Assembly (NCBI GenBank): GCA_938743325.2
Contig: OW568868.1
Coordinates: 62,001-126,000, forward strand
Reading direction: 5' to 3'
Source of the DNA: Pycnococcus provasolii
Taxonomy: Eukaryota; Chlorophyta; Pseudoscourfieldiophyceae; Pseudoscourfieldiales; Pycnococcaceae
DNA length: 64,000 nt
A model generated the notes under the pieces. That model was not told where the DNA came from. It searched no databases and saw only the letters and a list, made by a program, of their open reading frames with translations. The position numbers and the translations under genes were made by a program. Positions within the stretch are counted from its first letter, which is position 1, and every line of letters begins with the position of its first letter. Positions 8,758 to 17,289 of this stretch are shown in pieces.

Positions 8758-9840
8758 ATGTCTCTGTCTCTGTCGTCATCGTCGTCCATGACATGTCGTC
8801 GTCCACATAGGAGGAGTTCTACGCAATACCGCATAACCCGCGGTGTCCATTTGCGTGCGCTCGCATCAGAAGGTTCAGAAGAAACTTCACCAGAGGAAAT
8901 GATGGCGGCGTCAAGCACGACGGCGCACAAAAAACAAACTGGTAACACAGCCAAGAAAAATCAGAAGCTGATCGAGAGAAAGAACAAAGACCACGAACGG
9001 AACCTCGAGTTGGCGCGCAAGGTGGGATTCATGGCGGACATGCACACGAGGCGACCCAGATACAACAGAGACTTCGCGTCCGTCGAAACGGCGCTGCTCG
9101 ACGCCATCGACGCGATACCCGCACAAGACCGAGCGGAGTACCTCTTCCCGCAGCTGTCAACCCTGAGCAGCTTGCGCGGACTGTGGGGAATCGCCGGATA
9201 CTGGAACGGTGTGCCGCCCGCGGGATACGACGTCTTGGCGGATGTGTCGCCAGAGATGCCTGACGACGTCGTCGTCTACGACGGACTCGTCGCGTCGCCC
9301 ACCAAGCCAGAGCTACCTCGCTGGTTCCTTCGGAGATTTCAGGTGGCTTTCTTCAATGTGCCGGAGCTCGAGCTTGACGTTCAGCTCGAAGCGGAGTACG
9401 TGCCCGTTCGCGCGAGGCTTGTCACGCCGTCGAACGCGATATCACGCAAACTGTTCGGGCCGCTGTATGCCTCCGTGGACGTGCGAGGTCGCTTCGGCGT
9501 GTCCGACAGCAACATGTCCGTCTCGGCGAGTGGCGATGCGGCGGACGTGAGGCTGTCGTACTCGACGTCGGAGGCGATCCAGCTGGGCCGTGGTGCGAAC
9601 GTGAGCGAAACGCAGGCGGGCATTTTCTTCCCTCCTCCGAAACGGAAATTGCCGCGCTGGCCGTACGGCTCCCGCGGCGTCGGTGCGTCTGGCGAGCTCG
9701 TCGACTACTGGCGCTGGGTCGCTCCTGGCGTGTTTGTCGGCCAGGGTTGGCGTGAGCGCCGCGCGGACGGTGCGTCTGAGGATCGGCAGATGAGCATGTA
9801 CGTGCTCGTGCGTCGCCACGCGGATCCTGCGGCGGAGTGA
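8758..9840 (+). CDS. unrecognised plastid-targeted protein
   Basis: 360 residues from the ATG at 8758; the frame is open further upstream but has only a TTG there. The N-terminus (MSLSLSSSSSMTCRRPHRRS) is a good plastid transit peptide. A Lys-rich helix (residues about 65-95) follows, and then a folded domain beginning VETALLDAIDAIPAQDRAEYLFPQL with repeated beta-strand patterns and ending GVFVGQGWRERR. The size, helix-then-barrel pattern and plastid targeting recall plastid lipid-associated proteins (fibrillins), but I could not identify a diagnostic motif and do not assign a function. Confidence 0.7.
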   Translation: MSLSLSSSSSMTCRRPHRRSSTQYRITRGVHLRALASEGSEETSPEEMMAASSTTAHKKQTGNTAKKNQKLIERKNKDHERNLELARKVGFMADMHTRRPRYNRDFASVETALLDAIDAIPAQDRAEYLFPQLSTLSSLRGLWGIAGYWNGVPPAGYDVLADVSPEMPDDVVVYDGLVASPTKPELPRWFLRRFQVAFFNVPELELDVQLEAEYVPVRARLVTPSNAISRKLFGPLYASVDVRGRFGVSDSNMSVSASGDAADVRLSYSTSEAIQLGRGANVSETQAGIFFPPPKRKLPRWPYGSRGVGASGELVDYWRWVAPGVFVGQGWRERRADGASEDRQMSMYVLVRRHADPAAE

Positions 9841-9914
9841 CATGTTCTTATTGTACCTGTAAGTTATCGTCTTTACCTATAAACTTATCACGAGGCGACG
9901 ACGGGTGCACGGGT

Positions 9915-9916
<2 letters not shown>

Positions 9917-9950
<34 letters not shown>
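9917..9950. repeat. (CA)n microsatellite
   Basis: About 17 CA units lie 77 bases past the stop of the preceding gene. The rest of the 338-base spacer before the cytochrome b5 reductase start shows nothing else recognisable. Confidence 0.9.
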
Positions 9951-9952
<2 letters not shown>

Positions 9953-10178
9953 CGAACGAAGGGGGAGGAGGTAAGGTTACGTGCCCCGAATAAATGTCGT
10001 CACGCAAGGTAAAGACGCCCAGGCAGCCAGGTGAGAGAGGGGATAGAGAAGGACAGTCGGGCGTCTACAGTATTCAGAGACGGATCCCCTGGAGAAAACG
10101 AATGTGTGGTTTACAGTACAATCCCCCCCCTTCCTCGTCGCCGAACGAATTTTCCCAACCGCAGATACGAAAAGCGTC

Positions 10179-11144
10179 ATGTTCGTCGTCGCCGCCGCCA
10201 CGCGTGGCTACCCCAAGGAGGTGGTCGCGAAGGGCGTGGAGATGGTTCTGATTGTCTCCACCATCGTCATCACCGTCTTCCTCGTCGTCGTCATCTTCGT
10301 CATGCCACCGCGTAAGAAAAAGGCGCTCGTCGACAGCTCGATCGAGGTTGCGTGGGAACTCGTCGACAAGAAAACGATCAGCCACGACACGCGCAGGTTT
10401 CGGTTCGCGCTGCCCTCACCCAAGCACATTCTCGGACTTCCCGTTGGACAGCACATCTCGTTCATATACACCGACGCCGACGGAAAGCTCGTCACGCGAC
10501 CCTACACGCCAACGTCCAGCGACGCGGATGTCGGGTACGTGGACTTCGTCGTCAAGGTGTACTTCAAAAACGTGCACCCTAAGTTCCCCAACGGAGGCAA
10601 GATGAGCCAGCACCTTGAGTCGCTCAACGTGGGTGACAAGATGATCTTCAGCGGCCCGAGGGGCAAGATCACGTACGTCGGCAACGGCGCGTTTCACATC
10701 GCGCTGCCCAAGAGCAAGGGAGGCGGCTACGAGAAGCGTCGCGCCAAGCGTGTTGGCATGATCGCTGGCGGAACAGGAATCACGCCGATGCTGCAGATCA
10801 TGCGGCACATGTTTCGCACCAGCGGAGACAATACGGAGGTGTCGCTGCTGTTTGCCAACCAGAGCGTCGACGACATCCTTCTGCGCGACGAGATCGAGGC
10901 GGACAAGAGCAACAACGACCAGTTCAAGAAACTGTGGTACACTGTCGACCGACTGCCTGAGGATGCGAGCAGCTGGAAGTACGACCAAGGCTTTATTAGT
11001 GAGGACATGCTCAAGAAGTCGATGCCACCACCTGGACCGGACACGCAGCTGCTGGTGTGTGGGCCGCCGCCGATGATTGAGTATGCGTGCAAGCCGGCGT
11101 TTGCGAAGCTGGGATACACCGATGACATGGTTTTGTACTGGTGA
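10179..11144 (+). CDS. CBR1: NADH-cytochrome b5 reductase
   Basis: 321 residues from the ATG at 10179; an ATG at 10104 would add 25 residues with no family counterpart. The N-terminal membrane anchor spans about residues 21-42 (VLIVSTIVITVFLVVVIFVM). Flavin and NADH motifs appear in order: RPYTPTS (FAD), GGKMSQHL (FAD phosphate), GGTGITPMLQ (NADH), CGPPPMIEYACKP (NADH), and a C-terminal aromatic segment ending VLYW. The enzyme passes electrons from NADH to cytochrome b5 for ER desaturases and sterol oxidases, which fits the sterol C-4 oxidase gene nearby. Confidence 0.95.
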   Translation: MFVVAAATRGYPKEVVAKGVEMVLIVSTIVITVFLVVVIFVMPPRKKKALVDSSIEVAWELVDKKTISHDTRRFRFALPSPKHILGLPVGQHISFIYTDADGKLVTRPYTPTSSDADVGYVDFVVKVYFKNVHPKFPNGGKMSQHLESLNVGDKMIFSGPRGKITYVGNGAFHIALPKSKGGGYEKRRAKRVGMIAGGTGITPMLQIMRHMFRTSGDNTEVSLLFANQSVDDILLRDEIEADKSNNDQFKKLWYTVDRLPEDASSWKYDQGFISEDMLKKSMPPPGPDTQLLVCGPPPMIEYACKPAFAKLGYTDDMVLYW

Positions 11145-11315
11145 GCAACGTTTACCTTGTTACACGCCGCGTATTATCTTTACTCTTCCCTCCCTCCTTG
11201 CATGAGCCAACAGGCGAGACGATTTGATTTGTTTTGTTTTGGTCGCTTGTCTCTGCGTTGTTCGTGATGATATCGATTTCAGCAACAAAAAAAGACAACT
11301 GCTTTCACTCTCTGA

Positions 11316-11969
11316 TTAGTTGCCTCCGCCTCCAAACAGTCCAGACGTGAGAGGAGATCCCTGCGCTGTCAAACCAGGCTGCCAGACGGGAATCTGCGTG
11401 TTGGTGCCGACGCGCAGTGGCGGGGCGTCCGAAAACGGCGTGGCTGCCTCTCGAATCTGTTCAACAAGGTCGTCACCCGGGAAGAGCGCGTTGAGGTCAC
11501 TCGAGAACGGGAATCCGTACGATCCTCCACCGCTGAACGGTGCGGCCCAGTTGCGCGCGATGGGCGACGTGCCAAAAGGAAGCCATCCCCACGGGTCAAT
11601 GCTTCCTGGCAAGATATTTCCTCCGAAGAAGGCGCGTCCACCGAGCGGGCCGATGAACTCGAGTCCGCCGAGTCGTTCGACGGGGAACGGAATTCCGTAT
11701 GGCGACGACGGGAGCTGCACACGCGTTGGCAGGAGGTTGACACCCGGTCGCGGGTATGGGATGGTGTACGTTTCGGATGGGAACCACGGGTAGAATCCAG
11801 GGAACGGCGTCGGGAGCGGTGGGTACGTCGGCAGTCCGCTGAGGAACAGTCCCCACGTCGCCTTGGGTGTAGTCGAAGGCACCGGTATCGTCTGTGCATT
11901 CACCACGTTGGTTGAGTGGAAGATGGCGCAAAGGACCGCGGCGGATGCGGTGAGAATCTTCGTCATCAT
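11316..11969 (-). CDS. secreted Pro/Gly/Phe-rich protein of unknown function
   Basis: 217 residues. A clear signal peptide (MMTKILTASAAVLCAIFHST, cleaved near VNAQ) is followed by a mature chain with many Pro, Gly, Phe, Trp and almost no Cys or Lys. It shows repeated short motifs such as LPTYPPLPTPFPGFYPWFP and GGRAFFGGN. It may be an extracellular-matrix or coat protein; no known domain was recognised. The frame continues upstream of the ATG into a poly-(Asn-Ser) reading of a hexamer repeat, which is more likely 5' UTR. Confidence 0.75.
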   Translation of the reverse strand: MMTKILTASAAVLCAIFHSTNVVNAQTIPVPSTTPKATWGLFLSGLPTYPPLPTPFPGFYPWFPSETYTIPYPRPGVNLLPTRVQLPSSPYGIPFPVERLGGLEFIGPLGGRAFFGGNILPGSIDPWGWLPFGTSPIARNWAAPFSGGGSYGFPFSSDLNALFPGDDLVEQIREAATPFSDAPPLRVGTNTQIPVWQPGLTAQGSPLTSGLFGGGGN

Positions 11970-12595
11970 TATCACGTTTGAACACGAGTAGTCGTAGAGT
12001 CGAAGAGTGCTTCTGCTATTGCTATTGCTATTGCTATTGCTATTGCTATTGCTGCTGCTGCTGTTGGTGTTGTTGTTGAGCGACACAAACAGAATGAGCA
12101 ACAAATCACGAAGAGATGTACGTGAGACGCACAATTCACCGTGAACCACCGCCTCCTTTATTATTTATTATGCAAGCAGCAGGTGCCCAACATAGAAAAA
12201 CAACAACAGTAGCACACCTGTAGTGAAGTGACACATCCAAGAGAACACTCACTTCACTAAACTCACAGGTAGGAGGAATACGGTACGTCCAAGAATTGTT
12301 CATGGACATCTTTAAAAAAATTACTTTGTACTTTACGTGTCGGACACTCACCCGGACCCTTCCGAGAACGAACTTCTTCTTGGCTGCCAGGGGAGGCTGG
12401 GCTGGGGGTCGTTCGGATTCGGGGTTCCGAGAAAAATAAAATGATCCCCCCGGCCCCTCCCCGGCCCCTCTCCTCTCCCCTCTCCCCCGAGGACGTCGCA
12501 CGACTTCGGGTGGGATTGTTTCCAGGACTATCCGTAAGTCTTGTGCATATTTCTTGTCCAACGTGGAACAGCAGCAGCAGTGAGTGGATCGATCC
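11970..12595. other. divergent spacer with hexanucleotide repeat
   Basis: 626 bases between the secreted Pro-rich gene and the ARM gene. A (GCTATT)n then (GCT)n tract occupies about 12014-12065. A C-rich block (CCCCTCTCCTCTCCCC type) lies near 12440-12490, and there is a GTAAGT near 12534. A 5' exon of the ARM gene ending at that GTAAGT was considered, but the acceptors nearby lead straight into an in-frame stop. Confidence 0.5.
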
Positions 12596-13489
12596 ATGGA
12601 TCTCGTGCTGGCGGCGGCGATGTGTGCTCACGACGAGACGAGCGCGGGCGTACTGTGCACGGCACTTCGGAACGTGTGTTACAATCATGAGGAGGAGGAG
12701 GAGGAGGAGAAACAAACATCCACCACCACCATCAGCAATCACGCGGCGAACAAAACACGCATCGGTGAGGCGGGCGGCGTGGCTCTCGTGTTGGCGGCGA
12801 TGCGTGATCACGAGACCAACGCGCGCGTGCAGGAGATGGCGTGCGCGACACTTCGGAACTTGGCTCACAGTCATGCGGAGAATCAAACACGCATTGGCGC
12901 GGCGGGCGGCGTGGCTCTCCTATTGGCGGCGATGCGTGCTCACGAGACGACGAACGCGCGCGTGCAGGAGCATGCGTGCGCGACACTTCGGAGCATGGCT
13001 GACAATCACCCCGAGAACGCACGACGCATCGGCGAGGCGGGCGGCGTTGCTGTCGTGTTGGCGGCGATGCGTGCTCACGAGACGAACGCGCACGTGCAGG
13101 AGCATGCATGCGGGGCACTTCGGAGCATGGCTGACAATCACCCCGAGAACGCACGACGCATCGGCGAGGCGGGCGGCGTTGCTGTCGTGTTGGCGGCGAT
13201 GCGTGCTCACGAGACGAACGCGCGCGTGCAGGAGCATGCATGCGGGGCACTGTGGAACTTGTCTGCGAATCATGACGAGGAGAACCAAACACGCTCGATC
13301 ATCAACAACAAGCGCAAGCGACTGCCCGTCGAGGGCGGCATCGAGAGAGCAAAAACACAGCCGAGGGTCGAGCCGGAGGCGTGGAGGGCCTCGCCCGCCG
13401 CGTGGGGCGCGCGCGAGGCGCAGACCGCCCCGAACGGCCGCCCGGAGCAAGCGATAAGCCCGTGGGACAGCGTGATGGGCGACCTTTGA
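12596..13489 (+). CDS. armadillo-repeat protein with near-identical repeats
   Basis: 297 residues. About five ARM units of 42 residues follow the pattern RIGEAGGVAVVLAAMRAHE, a linker, then HACGALRSMADNHPEN. The last two full units are nearly identical in DNA as well as protein (126-base period), so the array was recently homogenised. An acidic EEEEEEE loop with a Thr run interrupts the first repeat. The C-terminal 70 residues are basic and disordered. ARM solenoids bind other proteins; the partner is unknown. The start at 12596 is the first ATG in the frame. Confidence 0.85.
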   Translation: MDLVLAAAMCAHDETSAGVLCTALRNVCYNHEEEEEEEKQTSTTTISNHAANKTRIGEAGGVALVLAAMRDHETNARVQEMACATLRNLAHSHAENQTRIGAAGGVALLLAAMRAHETTNARVQEHACATLRSMADNHPENARRIGEAGGVAVVLAAMRAHETNAHVQEHACGALRSMADNHPENARRIGEAGGVAVVLAAMRAHETNARVQEHACGALWNLSANHDEENQTRSIINNKRKRLPVEGGIERAKTQPRVEPEAWRASPAAWGAREAQTAPNGRPEQAISPWDSVMGDL

Positions 13490-13563
13490 AAATTTTTGAT
13501 ATTTTGTTTTATAAAAGGAATTAAAATGAATTCAACTTTTTGCACTTGATACAAGACCGACGC

Positions 13564-14247
13564 TCAGTGCTCATCGTTGTCCTCGTCCTCGTCGTCGTCA
13601 TCCTCGTCGTCATCCTCAGACGATTCTTCATCGTTATATGCCCGAAACAATAAATGATGGTCATCCTCATCATCTTCCCTCATCATTTCCAATTCGTCAT
13701 CGAAGTACCTGTCCGTGGGCTGGATGGTTCGTGTTGGCGTTGCAGAGAGCTCGTTGAAGTTCACCACTTCTTGTCCAAGCTCGTCGCGGATCCATATGTC
13801 AACTCCATGTTGGTCAATCAGCATTCTCCGGCTCATGGTGAAAGCCCATGAGATACCATACGTCCCCTTGCTGGGAATGCACAAGACGTTGTTGTGCAGG
13901 TGCAGGTTTCCCTTGCACCATCCCCAAGGGCAACTGTCAGCAGCATGCATGGCGTACCATTTCTCCTCGAGTTCCTCCTCGAATTCTTCTAGGAGCTTCT
14001 GAGCGTCCACGTTCGCCCTAACCTCATCGCGCGCCGCCTTGTTCACAGCCGAGAAGCGCGCGAGTGCGTACGCGTCGAGCTTGGCGAGCAGTAGCGCGAC
14101 GAACGGTCCACATGCGAAGACGCGAGCTGATGCGGCACTTCGAGCCTCTTCTTCTTGGGCGGCTTGGCGAGCGCGTGTCATCATCACGGCGGAACAAAGG
14201 CGGAGCACAGGCTGTAGGCGATGGACCGATTCGGGATTCCCCATCAT
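13564..14247 (-). CDS. unrecognised protein, possible F-box-like helix and acidic tail
   Basis: 227 residues. The N-terminal half is helical (FVALLLAKLDAYALARFSAVNKAAR looks like the L..L...D......V......R pattern of an F-box). A Cys/Trp-rich segment (SCPWGWCKGN) and a mixed region follow, and the last 40 residues are almost all Asp and Glu. No family was recognised with confidence. It is convergent with the ARM gene; the two stops are 75 bases apart. Confidence 0.6.
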   Translation of the reverse strand: MMGNPESVHRLQPVLRLCSAVMMTRARQAAQEEEARSAASARVFACGPFVALLLAKLDAYALARFSAVNKAARDEVRANVDAQKLLEEFEEELEEKWYAMHAADSCPWGWCKGNLHLHNNVLCIPSKGTYGISWAFTMSRRMLIDQHGVDIWIRDELGQEVVNFNELSATPTRTIQPTDRYFDDELEMMREDDEDDHHLLFRAYNDEESSEDDDEDDDDEDEDNDEH

Positions 14248-14836
14248 GTTTCCTAACACGAAACCCCCAAACTTTCGATAAAGCCCTAATTAACGAGTCC
14301 AAGCTATAAACTGGATAGCCTGGAATTATTACGCCGCTTTGTTCACTATGACGCCATACTTGTAGATCCCTTTTTGGTGGGATACCCCGAGACGAAAAAC
14401 GCGTCCTGTCCTCTCCTCCCCTCACCTCCTCCTCTCGGAACCTCCCCCGCTTTGGATCTCGGGGCGCATCGACAGAAAGAAACCCAGGCTGCCCAGGTGC
14501 AGGTGGGGGGACGGTTGGTCTCTCCTGGCGACCCTTCCTTGGGTGTGGCAGACCGTCTTGAATTTCGCTCGCTTGCTTCACGTCGTCGCCATTCCTTCCT
14601 TCCGCTTTCGCTCAGCCGCGCCGGAGGAGACTCACTCGCTGCGCCACACAACTTCTTCTGCAGGACGTAGTCACGTCGGACGTGTCATTTGACGAACATC
14701 ATCGTAACGCGTAGTGGGGATCACAACAACAACCCAACGGTCAACTAACTATTCTTCATTTATTTGAAATTTCACATCACGTCATACCCTACAATTCAAA
14801 ACGGAAAAGAACTATATCACCACCACCACCACCACC
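14248..14836. other. divergent spacer without recognised gene
   Basis: 589 bases between two divergent genes. It contains a C/T-rich stretch near 14400-14460 and a (CAC)n tract at about 14818-14835 just before the next ATG. Nothing else is recognisable. Confidence 0.45.
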
Positions 14837-15511
14837 ATGTCGACTGCTCCTGCATGCAATGAAATAAACACGACTACTACTACTACTACTACTTCTACTC
14901 CACCATCAACGACAACAACAAACCAGAAGCAGGAGAAGGCATTGTCTTCTCCAGAACGAACTTTTGTGTTTGTAGGGTCAGGCGGAAGTAACAAATACAA
15001 CAGCGGCGACGACGACGTCCTCGCATATGTGATGTCAGAGGAATTCGAAGAATCGGCAGAAGAAGAAGGAGCGGCGTGCAAGAACAGCATCGTGGGAGAC
15101 TGCTGCGAACCAGTGGAGTACGAAACGCACAACAACTGCTCTTTCGACGAGATGGAGCAGCAGCCTGGATTATTGCAGCAGCAGGACTTTCAGGCGCCGC
15201 CACTACCACCACTGGCGCCGCCATCGCTATCGCCACCACCAAAACAAAAGGCAGCACTTCGTCGAACGACGTCGGCTCCGGGACCGGGACGACTCGCGCG
15301 TTGTCCCATCTGCCGTAAACGGAGGGGAGGACCATGTGGATCAGACGTTGCTTCAAAGCAGTGCTACCGACGCACGGGCGAGTGGATGGCTCGTGATCAA
15401 GCTATGAGCATGGATTGCAAAAAGGTCCGCCGAACAACCATTCGGAATACAAGCAGTCCATTACGTGAACTACAAACAAGTACTAACTTCTTCACATCCA
15501 TCGCTCCATGA
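14837..15511 (+). CDS. low-complexity protein with Cys cluster, possible 5' exon
   Basis: 224 codons. Poly-Thr comes near the start, then acidic and Gln-rich stretches, a Pro-rich stretch and a basic Cys-containing segment (RCPICRKRRGGPCG...KQCYRR) that may bind zinc. The next open frame (15554-16717) is in the same phase, lacks an early ATG and has the same composition, so the two are probably exons of one gene. A TACTAAC sequence at 15481 and several acceptors (for instance CAG at 15561) lie between them, but the donor could not be fixed. No known domain was recognised. Confidence 0.55.
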   Translation: MSTAPACNEINTTTTTTTTSTPPSTTTTNQKQEKALSSPERTFVFVGSGGSNKYNSGDDDVLAYVMSEEFEESAEEEGAACKNSIVGDCCEPVEYETHNNCSFDEMEQQPGLLQQQDFQAPPLPPLAPPSLSPPPKQKAALRRTTSAPGPGRLARCPICRKRRGGPCGSDVASKQCYRRTGEWMARDQAMSMDCKKVRRTTIRNTSSPLRELQTSTNFFTSIAP

Positions 15512-15568
15512 TGACCCACACCAATACACCACAATACAACAACATAAACATAGATCTTCAGGAAGGTT

Positions 15569-15749
15569 GTGCTCGGTGCCTTAGATTCTCTTGGCACGAA
15601 CGGACGGGATCCGATTGAGGCGATGGCGCTACTAGAGCCGGCTTCAGGGCTAAAATGTTGGCCAGGGCTTCTACAACTAGAAGAAGAACCCGCTAACGTT
15701 GGTTTTACCACTGCATCACCAGTGCCACCAAGTGCTACTACTGCTGCGT

Positions 15750-15795
<46 letters not shown>

Positions 15796-16717
15796 ACCAC
15801 CACCGCTCTCATCTCCTCGCAAGAGGATGCGAAAGATAGAGAGCACGCCAACGCTGATGATGGTGCAGTCAACAGCCGCTTTGGGTCCTCGTCGTCCTTC
15901 TTTTCCCTCCGGATCTCCTGATTTCCCCCCACTTCTGGGCTATTCGGGAGATGCTAAGCCCGGAACGGAAGAGCAAAGCAGCCAGCCGCCTGCAGACGAG
16001 GCCAACAAGCCGCGCGAAGAAGCGCCTTTCGGGGTGGGAAGCCACTACCTAGCCGCTACCATGGACCCCACATCATACGACTCCTCCTCCGTCGTCGATT
16101 CAAGCTCACGTGCTGCTGCTGCTTCTCCTGCCGACTACTACTACTACCCGCCGGGGTGTGGGCATCTCCTGATAAAGCCACCAACCGTCCAGCAGCATTG
16201 GTTTCTTGGGCAAGAGGAAGATTTGGCACAGATGCCAGGTGTGATGGTCAATGAACAGCAACAGCAACAGCAACAGCAGCTCGGCTACTACGTCGCGGGC
16301 AATTGGTGGATGCAACACCCACAGTCAGATTCGTCGTGGTGGATGCGGGCTGCGGGCAACATGGGTGTTTTGGGTGGTGAATGGGTGGCATCGCCGTACC
16401 AGATCATGGCGCCAACAACACCATCGCCACATCCACCAACCACCACCGCTGCTATCGTGCACATTCCGCCGCAGCAGCTTCACCACGTTGTTGTGCCGAC
16501 GACGAATGCGGTCGTCCACTCAGCGACTGACCCTTCTTCTGTGAGGATGATGATGCCTCCTGTTGTGGCAGATGCGACGACGGCACATCGTCAAATGCTG
16601 CCGCCGCCACAGCGACACCACAACAAGTCGCACAACAACAACACCTACACGCAGATGCTGAGCGATTGTGACAACAACAATGATCATTTCATGACGACGG
16701 ACGTGGTGGACAACTGA
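15569..16717 (+). CDS. Pro/Gln/His-rich low-complexity protein, likely 3' exon of the preceding gene
   Basis: The frame is open from 15554 after a stop; the first ATG is at 15623, so translation probably arrives by splicing from the preceding exon. Features are a run of about 18 Pro (15750-15804), a basic SSPRKRMRK stretch that could be a nuclear signal, poly-Gln, and His/Thr-rich tracts. It has the composition of a disordered regulatory protein; no domain was recognised. Confidence 0.55.
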
Positions 16718-17289
16718 AGCAGAAGAATCAAAAGACAAATCAAGAATCAAGAATCAAGAAACAAGAAACAAATCAAGAATCAAGAATCAAGAAACAAGAA
16801 ACAAATCAAGAATCAAGAATCAAGAATCAAGAATCAAATGGACAGAGAGAAAGCGTTGACGGACGGTGGCGACGGCAGCGAGCGGCGCCGAGAATACGTA
16901 CCACCAGTAGATAGACGATGGATATACTAATTTTTTTAATAATGGACTGTGTAGATACTGTAACACAACACCACTATTGTACGTGAAAACAACTTAGCAT
17001 TAATGTGTCAGCACAAGAGAAAACAATTCTTCATGAAGATGAAGATGAAGAAATGCCAACAACCCATATGTTATAACCCCGAATCAGAAACAGAGCCCCC
17101 GTTGTTAACACCGGATTCGCCGGGGAAGGGCCGAAGGGAGGGGGAGGAATCGTCGACCCACCCTGAAATCTGTCAAACAAAACATCAAACCAGTTCCAAT
17201 TCACCCGACCGATCGACTGCTGTTTTTTAGGCGTTATTCGTTTCGATTTTGCCTGCAAGTCAAAGCTAATTTCGAAGAAGAATACCAGG
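16718..17289. other. spacer with (CAAGAAT)n minisatellite at 16738-16838
   Basis: Immediately after the stop lies a 100-base array of 7-mers CAAGAAT and CAAGAAA in a higher-order pattern. The remainder up to the next ATG (17290) has no recognisable gene. Confidence 0.7.

Noticed and set aside
12534-12581. Short 5' intron joining an upstream exon (12441-12533) to the ARM gene
   Set aside because: GTAAGT and CAG sites are present and phase fits, but every frame-keeping acceptor leads to an in-frame TGA at 12581.
12441-13457. Alternative 338-codon frame over the ARM gene
   Set aside because: Arg/Cys-rich shadow of the 126-base ARM repeat; the ARM frame has the coherent repeats.
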